From Lachnospiraceae bacterium (GTDB lineage: Bacteria > Bacillota > Clostridia > Lachnospirales > Lachnospiraceae), in contig JAFZOW010000035.1 in assembly GCA_017552715.1 (NCBI GenBank), forward strand, positions 62,001-126,000: 64,000 bases of DNA, read 5' to 3'. Of this stretch, positions 1 to 7,525 are shown piece after piece (the stretch's first letter is position 1; each line of letters starts with the position of its first letter). The notes under the pieces were generated by a model. That model had not been told where the DNA came from, ran no database searches, and worked only from the letters and a program-made list of their open reading frames with translations. A program made the translations under genes and the position numbers.

Positions 1-13
1 CCAGTTCGCTCAT
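1..13 (-). CDS. Start of the next operon gene, running off the left edge
   Basis: An ATG at 13 (reading left) is preceded at ideal spacing by the strong ribosome binding site AAAGGAG and overlaps the TGA of the preceding gene as ATGA. Only the codons for MSEL are visible, so no function can be given. Its position makes it the next gene of the injection-system-like operon and shows that the operon continues outside the window. Confidence 0.6.
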
Positions 14-828
14 ACGCTCTCCTTTGTTTCCTCTTTTTCTTCAGCTGCTTCGATGACAGGCTTTTTCTTTTTCTGCAGGTGTGCGTTCAGAACACATTCC
101 TCAGGCACCTTCAGATCGATGCGCTGGAAGTACTCCTCTCCTTTGCGGACATAGCGTACCAGCAGTTTGCTGCTACCGCCTTTGTCGCGAATACGGAGCA
201 GGTAATTCCCCTTCGCATCAACGCTGCCGAAGATGATCCTGCAGACCGCAGCATTAACGGTGTACGGCAATTGCAGATCTTTTTTTAAAATGGCTGTTGA
301 ATCTGCATCGGTTGAAGACACGATGATCTTCTCGTAACTGTTGCCGTCCGCCTGTAGAATTCCGTAGTATCCGTAATCCATATCCAGCGCGCGTCCGGCC
401 TGCTTGATCACGGTCATCTTGTGACCCTTCACATTAAAGCTTCCGAGACGACACAGCGGATAGTCCGGTGTTATGGCTTCTAAGGCTTCCAAAAAAGGAA
501 GGTTTCCGAAAATGCCGATGACTGTCCCCCTTTGTGCATTCCTCTCTGACGGTATCAGGAAGATATCGCAGGTTGGGATCCTGTCGTCCAGTTCCTCATA
601 ACGTACATCAGCGCCTGCTTTTTCAAAGCCGAAGGCCTCCACGTCGAGACGGATATCCTCTCTTTCTGTGTTGATGAACACGAAACAGCCGCCTCCACGG
701 GGTGCCGGTCGTGCGCTCTGTCCGTTCACGAAGAACCGTACATTGCTTTCTTCGACCGCAGCCCCTGTTGTTGTGTCGATCAACCGGATCAGCAGACCCA
801 GTTTCGCACGGATCACAGAAGCTTCCAC
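10..828 (-). CDS. Unknown CIS-operon protein with an N-terminal beta-sandwich-like domain
   Basis: This 272-residue protein has no signal peptide or membrane segment. Residues 1-95 (LLIRLIDTTTGAAV, then FVFINTERED and VEAFGFEKA) look like a carboxypeptidase-regulatory or Ig-like beta-sandwich of the kind that decorates phage-tail-like particles; this is inference from pattern only. The middle, residues 100-235, is beta-rich, and the last 25 residues are charged and low complexity (KKKK, EEKEETKE). The start is GTG at 828, with GAGG five bases upstream and lying over the stop codon of the DUF4255 gene, so translation is probably coupled. Its place right after the tail-cap gene suggests a structural or accessory part of the particle. 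I do not recognise a named family. Confidence 0.6.
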   Translation of the reverse strand: MEASVIRAKLGLLIRLIDTTTGAAVEESNVRFFVNGQSARPAPRGGGCFVFINTEREDIRLDVEAFGFEKAGADVRYEELDDRIPTCDIFLIPSERNAQRGTVIGIFGNLPFLEALEAITPDYPLCRLGSFNVKGHKMTVIKQAGRALDMDYGYYGILQADGNSYEKIIVSSTDADSTAILKKDLQLPYTVNAAVCRIIFGSVDAKGNYLLRIRDKGGSSKLLVRYVRKGEEYFQRIDLKVPEECVLNAHLQKKKKPVIEAAEEKEETKESV

Positions 829-1425
829 TTATTCCTCATCCCTCCTTTCATCGTTTAATTGCAGCGAAAAGCTCGCATCCACCACGCGAGGCGTATCGAT
901 GATGTCCGCACTCGACAGGAAGACCGGGGCCGCTCTGTAAAAGAGACTGACCTGGTAAGGCTTGTTGATGGCCTGCCATACCCGCACCTTCTCCTCCAGG
1001 CTTATCTTCGCCTGAGACAGCACGATAGGAGGTTCTTCGGTGGTGAGCCATTTCTGCAGTTTACCGGGTGAGACGGCACTGTTGTCATTAACGATCTGTG
1101 CCACCTTTCCGATAATTTTCTGTACATCGGGGTCTTTTAAGCCCATCTGACCCCCGCCGTTTATGAAAACCATATAATAAAGTGCATATGGTCTGGGCGC
1201 TCTCTGAAGCTGAACCCTGCCCCTGCGGATATATTCGGGCTGGGTCACCTGTGCATCCTCTTTGATATCGTAGAGATACAGGCCTACGATATAGTCCACG
1301 TCCTGAGAGGCCGGGGAGGATATCTCGATATTGTTGGGCGACGGTATCGGTTCCGGACACATCTTCTCACGGAGTGTCGATACGATAAACTGGCTTACAT
1401 CTGATATTATGGAATAATCCGCCAT
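829..1425 (-). CDS. DUF4255 / Pvc16-type tail-cap protein of a contractile injection system
   Basis: The 198-residue protein opens with a helical segment (ISDVSQFIVSTLREKM) and goes on with VGLYLYDIKED, LYYMVFINGGG and PYQVSLFYRAAPVFL. This is the pattern of the DUF4255 (Pvc16_N) family, about 180-200 residues long. Members such as Afp16 and Pvc16 cap the inner tube and sheath of extracellular contractile injection systems and help set particle length. It is cytoplasmic, with no signal peptide. It sits in the minus-strand operon between the 921-residue anchored protein and the unknown 272-residue protein. It is the most specific marker in the window that the operon encodes a phage-tail-like machine; sheath, tube and baseplate genes are not visible here. 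Confidence 0.78.
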   Translation of the reverse strand: MADYSIISDVSQFIVSTLREKMCPEPIPSPNNIEISSPASQDVDYIVGLYLYDIKEDAQVTQPEYIRRGRVQLQRAPRPYALYYMVFINGGGQMGLKDPDVQKIIGKVAQIVNDNSAVSPGKLQKWLTTEEPPIVLSQAKISLEEKVRVWQAINKPYQVSLFYRAAPVFLSSADIIDTPRVVDASFSLQLNDERRDEE

Positions 1426-1449
1426 ATGTGTTCTCCTTACCCTTCTGCC

Positions 1450-4215
1450 TTATTCTCCGAACATGGCCAGCAGCTCTGAGGCCATATCTTCGATATCCTC
1501 GCTTATGCATACCGCGTAATCCGTACCGTTCAGATACTGGGCCCAGCATTTGAAGTTATCCTTCACATCATCCTCACCCAGATAGAAGCCGCCGGACAGT
1601 ACAGGTTTCGTCTTAAGGTTGATCGTTCCGCCTCCGTGTCCGCCCTCAGGATTACCGGCGGTAAACTCGTAGACATCTGCTCCCCTGGTCAGCTTGGCCT
1701 GCTGCTTCGCATCGTCATATACGTAACGGTAGCCCGAAACATAAGCCAGTGAGGTCACCAGTACATATTCCACGGATACGTTGCCGCTATACTGGGCGTA
1801 GATGAATCCGTTCCCCTCCCCCAGGGCCATGGCCAGGAAATCTTTGAGCAATCGTTTTGCTGCAGCGCAACCCTTGTCGGAAAGCTGCGAGAGCGCATCG
1901 ACCACCGCTGCCAGCTTATCCCCGCTCAGGGAAGCAGCATCCCCGAAGAGCGCCTCGATGGCATCCAGCAGATCATCCTCGGTAAGGTTCGCAATACTCT
2001 TTCCGTCGCTGTTTCCGTCACCGCCCATACCGCCGTTTGCATTGGCCGCCGCATCCGCGATGGCATCATCCAGGGCGTTCTTTACGCTGGCCGGTGCTCC
2101 CGCCCCGTCCAGATCATCCTTCAGATCCTTCAGGGCATCTTCCGCCCCGATGGCCGCCAGGGCGTCGATGGAATTCATCAGTCCGTCAAAGTCCCCGTCA
2201 TCGATACGGGATTTGGCTCTGTCCTTCAGCCGGTCTTCCAGGGCTGCCATGGAGTCTCCCATGTCTACCAGAGCCGCTGCCGCATCACCGGCATTGTCGG
2301 CATTATCCATCTCGTTCTTGAGGCGTTCTTCTTCATCCGCGATATCCTGATCCACTGCCGCGATCATCGCATCCAGATCCGCCGCCCCCGACAGATCGTT
2401 ATCATCCAGAGCTGCCGCCTTCTGGTTCTGCAGATCTTCCTTCTTTGCTTTCAGTTTATCCAGATCCGAAGCCAGGCTGTCGTTTTCGTTCTGTATGCTC
2501 TGTGCCTCATCCTTCAGCCATATGATATGATCCTCCAGGGACTGCTTGGCACGGGCGGAAAAGGCATCACCGGGTACGGCATCTTCCATATTGGTGGTAT
2601 CGGTGATACGCTGATAGATATCCGCAAGCATCACTTCGGCTTCGGTACGTTTACGTTTCTCACCGATCAGGAACTGCAGCTCACTGCGTTTGGCTTCCAG
2701 CCTATCCTTCTGATCATTGAGTGCATTCTCTTTGGAGGCTTCGCCCTTGCCGTTGGCAATAGCCTTGGCATAGTCTTCCCCGGTCCCCTCTTGGGCGGCG
2801 CCGCTGTATTTGGCCAGCGCCTTGGGAAGGAGTGTATTATTGAGCATGTCAAGCTCGCCCGTGCTGTCGGAGATGATACCCTCCTTGATGTTGCGCACAT
2901 TCTTCAGATTGGTGGTATCGCCGCTTAAGCCCGCCGCCGAAGCGCTTGCTATGACCGCCATACTGTACTCATACTCCGCATGGCCCAGCACGTTATCCAC
3001 ATCGATCAGCCGGTTATTGCTGTGAGTATTATAGCTTTCTTCGCACTTCTCCAGTGAATCGGATACGGAGCTCAACAGGTCGGAATCCACTGCCATCGCA
3101 TCTTCCGGATCAGCCTTCTCCTCATCCTCATCATCGTCTTCATGGGAATCCGGCACGATGGGGATCCACCAGTCGGTATAATTCCCGTTATCCCTCTGCT
3201 TACGCTCATAATTGTCCGTGGAGCCGAAATCATGCTGTACGGCCAGGCGCAGCTGCAGCAGGTACTCGGGAATACCCCCGGATTCGCCCTCGGAATAAGC
3301 GGTCTTGAAATCTCCCTTGGCGGTATAGTATTTACCGTTGATCAGCTCATATAGCTCACCGATGGCATTGTCGTCCCCCTGGGTCAGCTTTTCAAAGACT
3401 ATGGCACGACGTCTGGCATCCACCTTGGCCATCAGGGAATAAACCAGTTCCGCCTCTTCGTCATTCTCATTCGCTTTCAGCGTTTTGTAGCAGGCATAAA
3501 GTCTGGCAAGATCCTCGTCACAGCGGTTGGTCTCTGCATCCCGCAGGTCCATATCGAAGAAGATAGTGATGATACGATAATAATATACGTCCGCACGTAC
3601 TGCCTTCTTATCCCAGGAATTCCGGTTGGTCAGGAATTCTTTTTCTTTGATGGAGGTCTTTTCCTCGCTGTAGGTATACTGCAGGCGCAGGGGCTCCAGC
3701 TCCGGAAGCTTTGTCAGATCGTAAGGATCCACCAGGTCGAAGGGATTCTTTTCTTCCCCGTTCATCACATCGATGAGCTTTCCGTCCTGTCCCATGTAAT
3801 ACTGAACATAGAGATTTGCCAGCTCCTCTTCCTCTACCGGCTCGCCCCGGTCGGTAATGGACTCCAGGGAACCTCCCTCGCTGATATTGAACCAGCTGCC
3901 GCCGCCCAGCTCGGACTTGTAGTAGATATCCTGCTGTCCCCAGTCGCTGGCCGACTGCTGTGCCTGTTCGTAAAGCTCGTCCGTGATGGCATCCTTATGG
4001 ATCAGATAGGTACCGATAAAGAGTATACCGTCTTCGATATTGTGCCCCGCCTTATATACCGCATAGCGCATAGCCAGTGATTCATTGGCAACAGCCTTTA
4101 CGCTGTCCCCCTGCAGGAAGATCCCCAGCACCATGGCCAGTGCCGCCAGTTCCACCAGGAGCCGGCCGGTAAACCCTACTAAACCCTTCTTCTTTTTTCT
4201 TTTCTTATCCGCCAT
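1450..4215 (-). CDS. Large membrane-anchored coiled-coil protein of the CIS operon
   Basis: A 921-residue protein with a very basic N-terminus (KKRKKKK) and one hydrophobic segment at about residues 13-36. It therefore looks like a single-pass protein or one with an uncleaved signal, with most of its mass outside the membrane. Residues 100-380 are mixed and acidic, with a DDDEDEE stretch near 370. Residues 510-740 are heptad-rich coiled coil (LEAKRSELQFLIGEKRKR; ENDSLASDLDKLKAKKEDL), followed by repetitive Ala/Asp/Leu helices. The last 100 residues (VLVTSLAYVSGYRYVYDD, then GGFYLGEDDVKD) faintly recall a copper-amine-oxidase-like stalk domain; that is a weak call. The next gene upstream ends 3 bp before this ATG. 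An envelope-spanning anchor or scaffold for the injection system is plausible, but no family is recognised. Confidence 0.6.
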   Translation of the reverse strand: MADKKRKKKKGLVGFTGRLLVELAALAMVLGIFLQGDSVKAVANESLAMRYAVYKAGHNIEDGILFIGTYLIHKDAITDELYEQAQQSASDWGQQDIYYKSELGGGSWFNISEGGSLESITDRGEPVEEEELANLYVQYYMGQDGKLIDVMNGEEKNPFDLVDPYDLTKLPELEPLRLQYTYSEEKTSIKEKEFLTNRNSWDKKAVRADVYYYRIITIFFDMDLRDAETNRCDEDLARLYACYKTLKANENDEEAELVYSLMAKVDARRRAIVFEKLTQGDDNAIGELYELINGKYYTAKGDFKTAYSEGESGGIPEYLLQLRLAVQHDFGSTDNYERKQRDNGNYTDWWIPIVPDSHEDDDEDEEKADPEDAMAVDSDLLSSVSDSLEKCEESYNTHSNNRLIDVDNVLGHAEYEYSMAVIASASAAGLSGDTTNLKNVRNIKEGIISDSTGELDMLNNTLLPKALAKYSGAAQEGTGEDYAKAIANGKGEASKENALNDQKDRLEAKRSELQFLIGEKRKRTEAEVMLADIYQRITDTTNMEDAVPGDAFSARAKQSLEDHIIWLKDEAQSIQNENDSLASDLDKLKAKKEDLQNQKAAALDDNDLSGAADLDAMIAAVDQDIADEEERLKNEMDNADNAGDAAAALVDMGDSMAALEDRLKDRAKSRIDDGDFDGLMNSIDALAAIGAEDALKDLKDDLDGAGAPASVKNALDDAIADAAANANGGMGGDGNSDGKSIANLTEDDLLDAIEALFGDAASLSGDKLAAVVDALSQLSDKGCAAAKRLLKDFLAMALGEGNGFIYAQYSGNVSVEYVLVTSLAYVSGYRYVYDDAKQQAKLTRGADVYEFTAGNPEGGHGGGTINLKTKPVLSGGFYLGEDDVKDNFKCWAQYLNGTDYAVCISEDIEDMASELLAMFGE

Positions 4216-4218
4216 AAT

Positions 4219-6276
4219 CTACTCCGTCACCTTCTTGATCTTACGGTTCTTCATGTCAAAGCGCGCATTGTACAGCAGATTGTCATCCTTGCCGTACAGT
4301 TCGATCTCGCAGTCCCCGAGACCGTCCTCCACAAGAGCCAGATGCTTGAAGCTCTTGCCGTTCTTGATGGGCTTCTCGCCGCTGATATACTTACCGTCTG
4401 ATGTCTTCACCTTATAGGATGCCACAGCGGGATCTTCCGTGATCTCCAGCTTGATGGTGAGCAACCCCGTTACACTGCTGGTGCTCAGATCCACCAGTCC
4501 GATCTCTCCGTCTTCTTTCTTAACGATGCGCCTGTCCTTGACAATGGGCAGTGGTCCGCTGCTCTCCTGCGGATCGATGACCACGTCATCCACAAATTCC
4601 TCTCCGTTGTAAAGACGGATCTTCACTTTGCTTACACCGCTCTTAGTCAGGGCCAGATGCCGGAGCCTCTTGTCTATCGGCGTTTTCTCTCCGATCCTGG
4701 TATTGTCGCACCAGAGTTCGAAGTCGGTGATATCTACCTCAAAATCCTCCGGAATGTAGACCGACAGCTCAAAAGCTTCGTTCTGGATGATCTGCTTCAG
4801 GAAGTAGGAAGCCCCGTCCGCCATATCCTTTTCCACATAACTGGTGCCGGTCTCGCCCGTCTCCAGGGAAGCATCCGTACCGGAGATGAAAGCCGTCACG
4901 CCGCCGCAGGTCAAACGGTCAAAAGCATAGAGCGTTTCGGAATAGGTCTTCATCTGTTCGAAGAAATCATTCTGCAGCTGCTCGTAGTCGCTCATCGCGG
5001 AATCATATTCCTCGAAGGAAAGCTCACCCAACTGGTTACGCAGAAGATCCGCTTCCAGGTTTGCTTCGCTCGTCTCCAGATCCTCAGCCATCTTTGCATA
5101 GGCATTTCGGGTAGAGATATAGTTTTCAAAGCTGTCGATGACCTGTTCCTCCAGATCCCCTTCTGCCGCCTCCTTATCGGTCACTGCAGATACGTAATCC
5201 AGCGTGGCCTGGTAGCACACATAAGGATCGTCATCGATATAGCGGGTACCGTCCAGGCTGCCCTTGAACCAGAGCCTCGGGATCTTGATGAAAAGGATCC
5301 TCTTTTTACCTTCCCAGTGACTGTCGATCTGCTTGATGAAGGCGTCGTAATCCTTTTTGAAGCCCTTTGCCAGGCTGCCCTTGATCTTCTCACCGTTCAG
5401 AGCCATGGTCACATAACTGGAGATCATCCCGTATTCACTGCCGTAATGATTCCTGAAAAGGCTGTCGTTCATCTTCAGCTCGGCTCTGGCCGTGGTCTCG
5501 TCCAGGCAGGCCTTGTAATAGGTCTGGTCTCTGTCCAGGGTATACTGGATCAGCGCCGGCAGAGCGGTTCTCGGGATCGAAGCCTCCAGGAAAGGCGTTT
5601 CAAAACGGTAATTGGTAGTCACATCGGTGCCGATCTTGTCGGAAAGCTTCCGAAGATCCGCTTCCAGCGTACGCTGATCGGTAGCAAGCTTTGACTCCGC
5701 CGCATCCAGCTTTTTCTCCAGCCCGTCCACATCCGCCTGTGTCGCCTCGCCGATCAGAAGCCTTGCACGGTTCTTCTCAAGTCCCAGCTTGTACGCATCG
5801 ATACGCTTCTTGCTGAAGTCGATGGTGCGCTGCAGTACAACGATATCCACGTAAAGCTTGTTGATCTCTTCATAGATCCCCAGCTTCGTATCCGTAAGCT
5901 TGTGCTTTGCTTCGTCGATCTCGGCCTGGATGGACACGGGCTTGAACTGGAACTCCAGTGCCTCTGCCTCGGTGGGCTTGGTTGGGAACTTGAAGGAAAG
6001 CAGGGGCGACCAGCGGAAGGTGGACATGCTCTTCTGCTTCAGCTTGATGGCTTTCTGGGCGCTCTTTAATGCCGCCTCTTTGGAAGCGATCTGCTGCTCC
6101 ACCTGGAAGTAAGCCGTGCTCTCTTCTACCGCAAGCGCTCTGGCAGCTGCCATGGTCAGTACGCCGCCGACCCGTAAGGGTCCGATCGGAGGCGCCGCAG
6201 CCGTCTTCAGCGAGAAGCCGAAAAACACCGCTCCGAGAAAAAGGATGATCAGTTTTTTCAGACCGCCTTGCTTCAT
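4219..6276 (-). CDS. Secreted TolC-like coiled-coil protein with C-terminal beta domains
   Basis: A 685-residue protein with a clear signal peptide (KKLIILFLGAVFFGF, probable cleavage near AAA-PP at 27-29). Residues 40-260 read like a TolC-family helical hairpin: paired long helices with the typical phrases ARALAVEESTAY, EINKLYVDIVVLQRTIDF and RLLIGEATQADVDGLEKKLDAAE. A second helical set lies at 340-450 (SFENYISTRNAYAKM; LLRNQLGELSFEEYDSAMSDYEQLQNDF). Residues 490-685 are beta-rich and appear to hold two related domains, each with an RLRHLALTKSG or SFKHLALVEDG phrase. TolC proteins normally sit in an outer membrane, so this fold with added wall-side domains in a Gram-positive operon is unusual. 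It overlaps the MORN gene by 4 bp (ATGA), which implies coupled expression. Confidence 0.62.
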   Translation of the reverse strand: MKQGGLKKLIILFLGAVFFGFSLKTAAAPPIGPLRVGGVLTMAAARALAVEESTAYFQVEQQIASKEAALKSAQKAIKLKQKSMSTFRWSPLLSFKFPTKPTEAEALEFQFKPVSIQAEIDEAKHKLTDTKLGIYEEINKLYVDIVVLQRTIDFSKKRIDAYKLGLEKNRARLLIGEATQADVDGLEKKLDAAESKLATDQRTLEADLRKLSDKIGTDVTTNYRFETPFLEASIPRTALPALIQYTLDRDQTYYKACLDETTARAELKMNDSLFRNHYGSEYGMISSYVTMALNGEKIKGSLAKGFKKDYDAFIKQIDSHWEGKKRILFIKIPRLWFKGSLDGTRYIDDDPYVCYQATLDYVSAVTDKEAAEGDLEEQVIDSFENYISTRNAYAKMAEDLETSEANLEADLLRNQLGELSFEEYDSAMSDYEQLQNDFFEQMKTYSETLYAFDRLTCGGVTAFISGTDASLETGETGTSYVEKDMADGASYFLKQIIQNEAFELSVYIPEDFEVDITDFELWCDNTRIGEKTPIDKRLRHLALTKSGVSKVKIRLYNGEEFVDDVVIDPQESSGPLPIVKDRRIVKKEDGEIGLVDLSTSSVTGLLTIKLEITEDPAVASYKVKTSDGKYISGEKPIKNGKSFKHLALVEDGLGDCEIELYGKDDNLLYNARFDMKNRKIKKVTE

Positions 6277-7511
6277 TCAGCTCCGTCCTCTGCCGATACG
6301 ATAAAGTAAAATCCGAACTTTCCGTCTCTGTCTTTTGATACAAAGGTGTAGACCAGGCCGTTATTTAAGTAGCTGGTCAGATACACACCATAGGTTCCGT
6401 CAAAACGATCCACCATGGTCACGTCGCTGAAGGGATGGCTCTCCTTCATCTCCACCGGACCGTAGAAGGACGGTGCACGCTCATTCAGGATATTGATCAC
6501 CACAGCTTCCGGCAGTGTGGCTGTGGAATTACCTTCGTAGTAAGGCTCTCCCATACTGGCCGTGATCTCGGAAAGCTCCTGTGTCCATCCGCTCCCCAGC
6601 GGGAAGCTGTCGGAAATGACATAGATCTCGTTGATCATCACATCGTCGCTCAAGGCCCCGCCGTCTACCTGACCGCTGTAAAGAGCTCCTATATCACTCA
6701 TGTACACGCAGAACCTTTCTTCGCCGCTCCATACGCGCCGTGCTCCGCTATAGATCTCTCCCACATCACCGGTACTCTTACCCAGGAAGGTGGAAAATAC
6801 GATCTCATCCGCTGCGAAAGGTCCCGTAAAGACCTGGCTGCTGTTCTCCCCGAACAGGGTTCCCTGGCCGCTCTTCTTTCCGAGCAGGAAATTACCGTCG
6901 TATAAAAGGCTGCCGTTTTCCCTGTAAAGCTTTCCCAAACCGTCGAAAAGATTGTTATGGAAGCTCCCTTCGTACTCCTGGGTACCGTTGGGATAATAAA
7001 GCTTGCCCTGCCCCTCGAAATTATTCTTCTCGAAGCTGCCCTGATAACACATGGTCCCGTCGGGCCGGTACAGGGTGCCCTGACCGCTTACATAGCCCTT
7101 TTCCACCGAACCTTCGTAAGCAAGGTAACCGCTCTTCCCCAGGATACGTACCTGATCCTTGGCCAGGCGCAGCTGCACGGAGTCGTATTTATAGCTTCGG
7201 ATGCCGTTGCTGCTCCCGATGCCGGCAAAGACCTGCTTCACCGAAACGATATACCAGATGCTTATGACCCCGCAGATAATGATGATGGAGGTAGCAAGTT
7301 TTTTGCTGACCATCCAGCCGAAGATATGGAAATAGTCATTCTTGTTCTTCGGCTTAACATCAAACAGCTTTGTAAAGAACTCACGGATCCTGGTGATGAC
7401 CCGGGACTGTATGAAGTTCCAGCTGGTCCAAAGCCGTATCCTCGACGTAAAGTACGCGAAACGAGAGCGTATGGTCGAGAGCAGTATTGAAAACAGATTA
7501 CCGCCGTTCAA
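6273..7511 (-). CDS. Membrane protein with MORN repeats
   Basis: A 412-residue protein with a basic cytoplasmic N-terminus of about 70 residues, one transmembrane helix at about 72-95 (ATSIIIICGVISIWYIVSV), then at least four MORN repeats at about 130-232. These repeats have the form Y-x-G-x-F/V-x(6)-G-x-G-x-L-Y-x-x-x-G (YEGSVEKGYVSGQGTLY; YQGSFEKNNFEGQGKLY; YEGSFHNNLFDGLGKLY; YDGNFLLGKKSGQGTLF). The C-terminal 180 residues are unassigned. The start is TTG, with AGGAGG ten bases upstream. MORN repeats often mediate protein-protein or lipid contacts. Its neighbours suggest a membrane platform component of the injection-system operon. Confidence 0.7.
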   Translation of the reverse strand: MNGGNLFSILLSTIRSRFAYFTSRIRLWTSWNFIQSRVITRIREFFTKLFDVKPKNKNDYFHIFGWMVSKKLATSIIIICGVISIWYIVSVKQVFAGIGSSNGIRSYKYDSVQLRLAKDQVRILGKSGYLAYEGSVEKGYVSGQGTLYRPDGTMCYQGSFEKNNFEGQGKLYYPNGTQEYEGSFHNNLFDGLGKLYRENGSLLYDGNFLLGKKSGQGTLFGENSSQVFTGPFAADEIVFSTFLGKSTGDVGEIYSGARRVWSGEERFCVYMSDIGALYSGQVDGGALSDDVMINEIYVISDSFPLGSGWTQELSEITASMGEPYYEGNSTATLPEAVVINILNERAPSFYGPVEMKESHPFSDVTMVDRFDGTYGVYLTSYLNNGLVYTFVSKDRDGKFGFYFIVSAEDGAE

Positions 7512-7525
7512 CTTAAGCTAACCTC

